Assembly (NCBI GenBank): GCA_019752115.1
Contig: JAIEMN010000004.1
Coordinates: 1 to 64,000, forward strand
Direction: 5' to 3'
DNA length: 64,000 bases
Source: Gemmatimonadaceae bacterium
Lineage (GTDB): Bacteria; Gemmatimonadota; Gemmatimonadetes; Gemmatimonadales; Gemmatimonadaceae
The notes under the pieces are model-generated. The model saw only the letters and a list, made by a program, of their open reading frames with translations. It was not told the origin of the DNA and ran no database searches. Below, piece by piece: positions 59,518 through 64,000 of this stretch. Positions within the stretch are counted from its first letter, which is position 1, and each line of letters starts with the position of its first letter. Made by a program: the position numbers and the translations under genes.

Positions 59518-60054
59518 TCAGGAGAGCCGCTCCCGTATCCCCTCCCAATTCTCCTTCCGCATCTCAAACACCACCCGATCTCCGCGCACTGCGTCCACCA
59601 CCTGCCCCACGCGGGTGCCGCCGATGCGCTCCATCGCGGTCTGCGAGCGAATGTTGTTGGGTCCCACGTTGAACAGCACGCGGTCGACATACTGAAACGC
59701 GTGTTCGAGCATGAGCCGCTTCATCTCGCGGTTCCACGCGCCGCCCCAGTACGCACGCCCGAGAAAGGTCCAGCCGATCTCCACTTCGCGCGCCTCGGCG
59801 TTGTAGCCGTGATAGCGCGACGAGCCAATGATCGCGCCGGTGGCGTTGTTGATGGCCACGAACGCGCTGCCACCGGCGAGCGCCTCGTCCACAAAGGTGC
59901 GAAAGACCGCGAGCTCGTAGCGATTCCACGCCGGGTGCTGCGCCCAGATCAGCGGATCACTGGCGACGGCATACAGATCGTCAAAGTCGGCCTCGCGCAG
60001 CGGGCGGAGCGTGAGGTGCAAGCCGGTGAGTGTGGGCTGCGGGTTCCAGGACAT
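59518..60054 (-). CDS. GNAT family acetyltransferase (RimJ/RimL-like)
   Basis: A 178-residue GNAT of the RimJ/RimL-like subfamily. The start at 60052-60054 gives LHLTLRPLREADFDDLYAVA, the usual first strand and helix. Motif A is reflected in EVEIGWTFLGRAYWGGAWNR (family acetyl-CoA site), and motif B in FNVGPNNIRSQTAMERIGG. It should acetylate an amine on a protein N-terminus or small molecule; specificity is unknown. It is convergent with the MarR-GNAT gene. Confidence 0.9.
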   Translation of the reverse strand: MSWNPQPTLTGLHLTLRPLREADFDDLYAVASDPLIWAQHPAWNRYELAVFRTFVDEALAGGSAFVAINNATGAIIGSSRYHGYNAEAREVEIGWTFLGRAYWGGAWNREMKRLMLEHAFQYVDRVLFNVGPNNIRSQTAMERIGGTRVGQVVDAVRGDRVVFEMRKENWEGIRERLS

Positions 60055-60109
60055 GTGCGGGCGTGTGAGGTGGCGAACGCGAGAACGGTCGGGCGCAACG
60101 CGAGGCGGA

Positions 60110-61846
60110 TCAGCGCGCCTGGCGTGGTGTGTGGTCGGCAAGCAGCCCCTGCTCCACCAACACGGGCGGCTTCCGCCACGTGCCTGTTCTGGCAAACGCG
60201 GCGGCGATACTCAGCAGATCACCGTCGCGCCAGGGGCGCGCGCTGAACTCCAGGCCGAACGGCAGGCCGCTCGCATAGAAGCCACCGGGCACGACGATGG
60301 CCGGCACGCCGATCATGTTCACCCAGCTCGTCGCGCTGTGCGGGCCGGTGCTGAGGACTCCATCCTGCGGCATCGACTCATCCGGCGGCGGCATCTGGAT
60401 GGCGGGGTAGACGAAGCCGTCGAGCTTGAGGCGGTCCATCGTGGCGAGATAGGCATCAAGCACCGCTTTACGCGGTGCATGATACATGCGCTCCGCATCG
60501 GGGTCGGTGGCCAGCACGCGCTGCGTGAGGGTCACGCCCGGAAGCGTATTGAATCCCGATTCGGTGCCGATGGAGCTCGCGTACAGCGGCTGCCCGATCT
60601 TGGCCTGATACTCGGCGCTCGAGTGATATTCGGCGGGTCCGAAGTGCGCGAGGAACTGATCGGTGCCGTCGCGCATGTAGGCGTACGTCGCCACTCGGCT
60701 CGCGAGTCGCGCGAAATCGGCGCCGAGCACCGTGTCGCCCATGACGATCTCGGCGCCCGCAGCGCGCAAGGCGTCGAGCGTCTTGAGAAAGGCCGCCTTC
60801 GTCTCCGGGCGAAGTGGCATGTCGGCGGCATGGCGCATCGAGTCGGCCTTCGCCTCGGGCACGGCGTAGGGGATGCCGTGAAACGGCACACCGCGGCCGG
60901 TCATGATGAACGCCGGCACGCCAAAGCGCTTGCCCTTGAGCGAGGCGCCAGCGAGGGCACGGACCGACGGCAGCACGCGGGCTGAATCAGGCGCGGCCAG
61001 CGACGGCGCGTCGAGCGAGTCCTTGCTGGCCATCACCTGCAACGCGACGGTGGCGTCGTCGATGGTGCGCGCGATGGGCCCGGTGTTGTCGAGCAACCAG
61101 TCGAGTGGCGCGATGCCGGCGATGCTCACGAGCCCGCGCGTCGGGAAGATCCCGACCAGCGCGCTCGTCGCCGCGGGCATGCGAATGGAGTTGCCGGTAT
61201 CGGTCCCATTGCCGAGCACCGCCATGTTGGCCGCGATCGCGGTGACCACGCCGCCGGACGAGCCGCCGGGGGAAAAGCGCACATCGTACGCATTGCCGGT
61301 GCGCCCAAAGCTCGTGCTGCGGTTGGTGTCACTGTTGGCGAGATCGGGCATGTTGGCGAGCCCCACGATGATCGCCCCAGCCGCCTTGAACTGCGCCACG
61401 ATGGTCGCGTCACGCGGTGCGACGAGCTCATGCCCGGGCTTCGCGAATCCCGCCCAGCCAGCGGTGGTCACCTGCCCCCGCACACTGGTGTTGGCCTTGA
61501 TGACCACCGGCACGCCCCAGAGCGGGCCACGCGTGGTATCGCCGCGCGCGACGGCGGCGTCGAGGCTGTCCGCGCGGGCGAGCGCCTGATCGCGCAGCAC
61601 GGTTTCGATGGCCCCGTACACGCCGTTGTAACGATCGATGCGCGCGAGGTGCCATTCAGTGACCTGGCGAGCAGTGTACGTGCGGCTGGCGTAGAGCTGC
61701 TGCAGCTTCGCCACACTGACATCGAGGAGATCGGTGTCGATGGCTGGCGTACTGTCACGCGTCGAAGCAGACGGGGCCGTGTCACCCGCGCAGGCGACGA
61801 GCATCAGCGCGGCCAGGGGGCCAAGAAAGGCGTGTCGGAGGGTCAT
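60110..61846 (-). CDS. Exported amidase signature family lipoprotein
   Basis: A 578-residue amidase with an N-terminal lipoprotein signal (PLAALMLVAC); the start at 61844-61846 gives this signal. The Ser-cisSer-Lys catalytic set is present: Lys in GVPVVIKANTSVRG, cis-Ser in FSPGGSSGGVVTAIAANM, and nucleophile Ser in GTDTGNSIRMPAATSAL, where the canonical Gly before Ser is Asn. It hydrolyses amide bonds, likely in the periplasm. Substrate unknown. It is about 55 bases upstream of the GNAT gene on the same strand, so they may be co-transcribed. Confidence 0.9.
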   Translation of the reverse strand: MTLRHAFLGPLAALMLVACAGDTAPSASTRDSTPAIDTDLLDVSVAKLQQLYASRTYTARQVTEWHLARIDRYNGVYGAIETVLRDQALARADSLDAAVARGDTTRGPLWGVPVVIKANTSVRGQVTTAGWAGFAKPGHELVAPRDATIVAQFKAAGAIIVGLANMPDLANSDTNRSTSFGRTGNAYDVRFSPGGSSGGVVTAIAANMAVLGNGTDTGNSIRMPAATSALVGIFPTRGLVSIAGIAPLDWLLDNTGPIARTIDDATVALQVMASKDSLDAPSLAAPDSARVLPSVRALAGASLKGKRFGVPAFIMTGRGVPFHGIPYAVPEAKADSMRHAADMPLRPETKAAFLKTLDALRAAGAEIVMGDTVLGADFARLASRVATYAYMRDGTDQFLAHFGPAEYHSSAEYQAKIGQPLYASSIGTESGFNTLPGVTLTQRVLATDPDAERMYHAPRKAVLDAYLATMDRLKLDGFVYPAIQMPPPDESMPQDGVLSTGPHSATSWVNMIGVPAIVVPGGFYASGLPFGLEFSARPWRDGDLLSIAAAFARTGTWRKPPVLVEQGLLADHTPRQAR

Positions 61847-61974
61847 CCCGTCACGATACGGTCGAGCGGGGCGCCTCGCGAGCGCCAACGGACCGCGGAC
61901 GCTGGCGCCGTGGGGACGCACCGCGCACCTTTTCCGCCTGCGGTCCCGCCCCTTCCCCTCCTCTGATCCCCACC

Positions 61975-62478
61975 ATGGTTCTCGCGAAAGACGAACTCGT
62001 TGGCCTGCTGGCCCACGAAGTGAATGTGCTCCGCCACCTCATCACGAAGATCGACGACAGCTCGGTCAACTATCGCCCCACCGAAAAACAGCGCAGCTCG
62101 ATCGAGCTGGTGCGCTATCTCGTGGTGCAGGGCCCGATCCTCGTGGGGGCCGTCAAGGCCGGCAAGTTCGACGGGGCCGCGTGGGGTGCCGCGCAGGCCG
62201 AGGCCGATGCGCTCGATCTCGCCGGCCTGGATGCCAAGCTGGCCGGTCAGGCGGCGTGGTATGCCAACGAGATCGGCGCCATGAGCGACGACGACTTCCG
62301 TGGCATCATTCAGCTCTTCGGCCCGCCGGGCTCGCGCGGCGCGCACATCGTGAGCATGATCCTCGGCAACTATGCCGCCTACCGCACGCAGCTGTTCTGC
62401 TACCTCAAGCTGTGCGGCAAGACGGAACTCACCACGTCGAACCTGTGGCGCGGCATGGACGCGCCGGCGCAGGCGTAA
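61975..62478 (+). CDS. DinB-superfamily protein (DUF1993-like)
   Basis: A 167-residue helical protein beginning MVLAKDELVGLLAHEVNVLRH. The layout (N-terminal helix with His, central helices, C-terminal VSMILGNYAAYRTQLFCYLK) matches DinB-like four-helix proteins, but the conserved metal-binding His pattern is weaker than in the proteins at 947 and 27269. It lies six bases upstream of another DinB-superfamily gene, so the two form an operon. The substrate is unknown. Confidence 0.75.
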   Translation: MVLAKDELVGLLAHEVNVLRHLITKIDDSSVNYRPTEKQRSSIELVRYLVVQGPILVGAVKAGKFDGAAWGAAQAEADALDLAGLDAKLAGQAAWYANEIGAMSDDDFRGIIQLFGPPGSRGAHIVSMILGNYAAYRTQLFCYLKLCGKTELTTSNLWRGMDAPAQA

Positions 62479-62483
62479 CGCGC

Positions 62484-62954
62484 ATGGGTGCGCCGGCCAA
62501 CTATCCCGACCTGTTCGACGCGCGCACCCTCGACGCGACGATCGCGCGCATCAATGCCCTCACACCGGCGTCGCAGCCGGTGTGGGGCAAGATGAACGCG
62601 GCGCAGATGCTCGCGCACTGCTGCGTGACGTACGAAATGGTCTACACCGACAAGCATCCGCGCCCCAACCCGATCATGCGCTGGGTGCTGAAGAAGATCG
62701 TGAAAGCCAAGGTGGTCGGGCCGGATCCCTACCCGAAGAACACGCCCACGGCGCCGGCGTTTCGCATCACCGACGCGCGTGAGTTCGACGCCGAGCGCGA
62801 GCGTCTCATCGCGTACCTGCGGCGCGCGCAGCAGGACGGCCCACGGTTCTACGAGGGGCATCCGTCGCTGAGCTTTGGCCCGCTCACGGCGGCCGAGTGG
62901 CGCGTGCTGTTCGGCAAGCACCTCGACCATCATCTGCAGCAGTTCGGCGTCTAG
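62484..62954 (+). CDS. DUF1569 (DinB_2-like) protein
   Basis: A 156-residue protein of the DUF1569/DinB_2 group. Hallmarks are RINALTPASQPVWGKMNAAQMLAHCCVTYEM near the N-terminus (W.KM...QMLAHC), PAFRITDAREFDAERERLI, and the C-terminal WRVLFGKHLDHHLQQFGV with the second His set. The start at 62484 is two codons after the upstream stop. The likely metal-binding His residues are intact. Function of the family is unknown. Confidence 0.85.
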   Translation: MGAPANYPDLFDARTLDATIARINALTPASQPVWGKMNAAQMLAHCCVTYEMVYTDKHPRPNPIMRWVLKKIVKAKVVGPDPYPKNTPTAPAFRITDAREFDAERERLIAYLRRAQQDGPRFYEGHPSLSFGPLTAAEWRVLFGKHLDHHLQQFGV

Positions 62955-62982
62955 CGCAATTCGGCGTCGAGCGCGGCCTGGC

Positions 62983-63375
62983 TCAGGCGGCGGCCGCGAC
63001 GAGCCGCTGCTGACGCTGCCGGCGCCCGCGCAGCAGCCCCACACTCAGCGCAAGCACACCGAGGACCGCCGGGGCCACGGGCGGCTCCCCGCGGCGCAGG
63101 TGCGTCGCGGTCGCGCCGCCCATGAGGAGTGCGAGTCCAGTACCGGCCACGGGCGTGAGCACCGGAACGATCCCCGTGGCGGCGGGGAGGATCAGGCCGG
63201 CGGCGCCGAGGAGCTCCGCGCTGCCGATGGCGCGGATGTCGCCGTTGCTGAAATCCTGTGTCCACGCCATCTGGGGGTTGGCCCGCAGTGCATCGGGATT
63301 GGCGACCTTCATGCCGCCCGAGGCGGCAAAGGCGAGGGCGACGAGCGCCTGCAGGGTCCAGAGCAGCTTGTTCAT
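62983..63375 (-). CDS. DoxX-like membrane protein
   Basis: A 130-residue membrane protein with four hydrophobic segments (LQALVALAFAASGGMKVANP, IGSAELLGAAGLILPAA, VAGTGLALLMGGATATHL, VLGVLALSVGLL). It matches the DoxX-like family: the SGGMKV motif near TM1 and the GSAELLGA motif in TM2 are typical. Members are linked to redox or thiol stress handling. It diverges from a MarR gene, a common arrangement in which the regulator controls the membrane protein. Confidence 0.85.
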   Translation of the reverse strand: MNKLLWTLQALVALAFAASGGMKVANPDALRANPQMAWTQDFSNGDIRAIGSAELLGAAGLILPAATGIVPVLTPVAGTGLALLMGGATATHLRRGEPPVAPAVLGVLALSVGLLRGRRQRQQRLVAAAA

Positions 63376-63410
63376 GAGAGGTTCCGGTTGGAGGAATACC
63401 GTCAGCAGAA

Positions 63411-63437
63411 CTGATCGTCAGTACTACTGATCATCAG
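63411..63437. promoter_or_regulatory. Candidate MarR operator between doxX-like and marR-like genes
   Basis: Two copies of CTGATCRTCAG (63411-63421 and 63427-63437) spaced 16 bp apart; the second is a perfect palindrome. AT-rich sequence TATTATACT at 63448-63456 just after could hold the -10 element of the MarR promoter. Autoregulation and control of the divergent DoxX-like gene fit the layout. Confidence 0.6.
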
Positions 63438-63488
63438 CTGAGGGTACTATTATACTCCAGAAGCCGCCCGTCAAGTCCATCTTTCGCC

Positions 63489-63986
63489 ATGCCCAAGAAG
63501 CGCCTCCCCACCGTGCCCGATCCGGACCAGCCGGCCCTCCCCAAGGCCGTGACCTCGAGCGTGGGGTTCCTCTGCGGTCAGGTCGCCGCGCTCTTTCGGG
63601 CGCGCTTCGAAGAGGACATGCGCGAGCACCGCCTGCACCCGCGGCAGTTCCTGATGCTCATGGTGCTGCGCGATGAAGGGACGATGCCGCAGCAAGCGGT
63701 CGGTCAGCGGCTCGGCATGGATCGCACGACCACGATGCAAGCCGCGCTCGGCCTCGCCGAGGCCGGCTACGTGGAGCGGCAGGACGATCCGGATGATCGT
63801 CGCGTCTATCAGCTCGCACTCACGCCCAATGGTCGCCGCCTCGTCGCCACGCTCGAGGGGCGCATGAAGCGCGTGGAGACGGAGCTGCTCGCGCCGCTCG
63901 CGGTACCGGAGCGCGCGGTGTTCGCGCAGCAGCTGCGCGCGGTACTCGCGGCGGCGGGTGAGGCGACGGACTGCACTGGCAGCTGA
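63489..63986 (+). CDS. MarR family transcriptional regulator
   Basis: A 165-residue winged-helix regulator. Support: HRLHPRQFLMLMVLRDEGTM, QQAVGQRLGMDRTTTMQAAL (recognition helix), GLAEAGYVERQDDPDDRRVY with the wing DPDDRR, and LTPNGRRLVATLEGRM. Length is usual for MarR. It diverges from the DoxX-like gene and likely represses both promoters through the dyads at 63411-63437, with a phenolic or oxidant inducer typical of the family. The gene ends just before the window end. Confidence 0.92.
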   Translation: MPKKRLPTVPDPDQPALPKAVTSSVGFLCGQVAALFRARFEEDMREHRLHPRQFLMLMVLRDEGTMPQQAVGQRLGMDRTTTMQAALGLAEAGYVERQDDPDDRRVYQLALTPNGRRLVATLEGRMKRVETELLAPLAVPERAVFAQQLRAVLAAAGEATDCTGS

Positions 63987-64000
63987 GCTGCGACGTATGC

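Overview
The window is GC-rich, gene-dense bacterial chromosome. Its content suggests an aerobic, free-living Gram-negative soil or water bacterium, most plausibly of the phylum Gemmatimonadota. That is an inference from general familiarity: two giant sortilin/BNR-repeat secreted proteins, several DinB-like proteins, a gluconate-dehydrogenase-like GMC pair, many lipoproteins, GTG/TTG starts and long palindromic repeats at gene ends. No rRNA, tRNA, CRISPR array, phage or transposase gene was seen. Most other long open frames in the window lie antisense to real genes and are not listed.

Layout. 1-416: two 205-bp tandem repeats without a gene. 0.46-8.3 kb: a DinB gene coupled to a hypothetical gene, a ChaN-like lipoprotein, two unknown genes, a sortilin-like secreted protein and a zinc alcohol dehydrogenase. 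8.4-11.2 kb: GAF protein, small protein and a KdpE/KdpD-like two-component pair. 11.2-13.4 kb (minus): DUF4956 membrane protein plus a possible CotH-like exported protein. 13.6-17 kb: PafA-like phosphatase, aminotransferase, DUF3429 protein. 17.2-22.9 kb: PilT-like ATPase with an N-terminal extension, then a transmembrane Ser/Thr kinase and an exported protein. 22.9-28.7 kb: RidA-like lipoprotein, GMC oxidoreductase with its subunit 3, secreted alpha-amylase, DinB protein, HDAC-family deacetylase. 28.8-33.8 kb: second sortilin-like protein diverging from an M28 peptidase.

33.9-44 kb is the most interesting part. A response regulator/histidine kinase pair diverges from a Lys/Ala-rich exported peptide gene. 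Next come an MprF-type aminoacyl-phosphatidylglycerol synthase/flippase and, divergent from it, a 1,370-residue protein. That protein joins a GH18-like domain, a NodB polysaccharide deacetylase, a membrane GT2 glycosyltransferase and a C-terminal AcvB/VirJ domain. AcvB-family proteins hydrolyse lysyl-phosphatidylglycerol, the kind of lipid MprF makes, so synthase and putative hydrolase face each other across one intergenic region that holds a dyad. A surface-charge and exopolysaccharide control module is a reasonable hypothesis.

44-64 kb: type II pantothenate kinase-like protein, penicillin-acylase family enzyme, RsmD, truncated haemoglobin, Gly-rich lipoprotein, NTF2-like lipoprotein, spermidine-synthase-like protein, three lipoproteins (two paralogous), TrmL, cupin, zinc-ribbon protein, SRPBCC protein, haem-binding protein, PAS-GGDEF cyclase, MarR-GNAT fusion, GNAT, amidase, two DinB-superfamily proteins, and DoxX divergent from MarR.

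A second theme is repeated structure at gene ends. At least eight long imperfect palindromes of about 85-120 bp lie within about 40 bp of a stop codon. They include a three-copy family with a conserved loop and a two-copy family.
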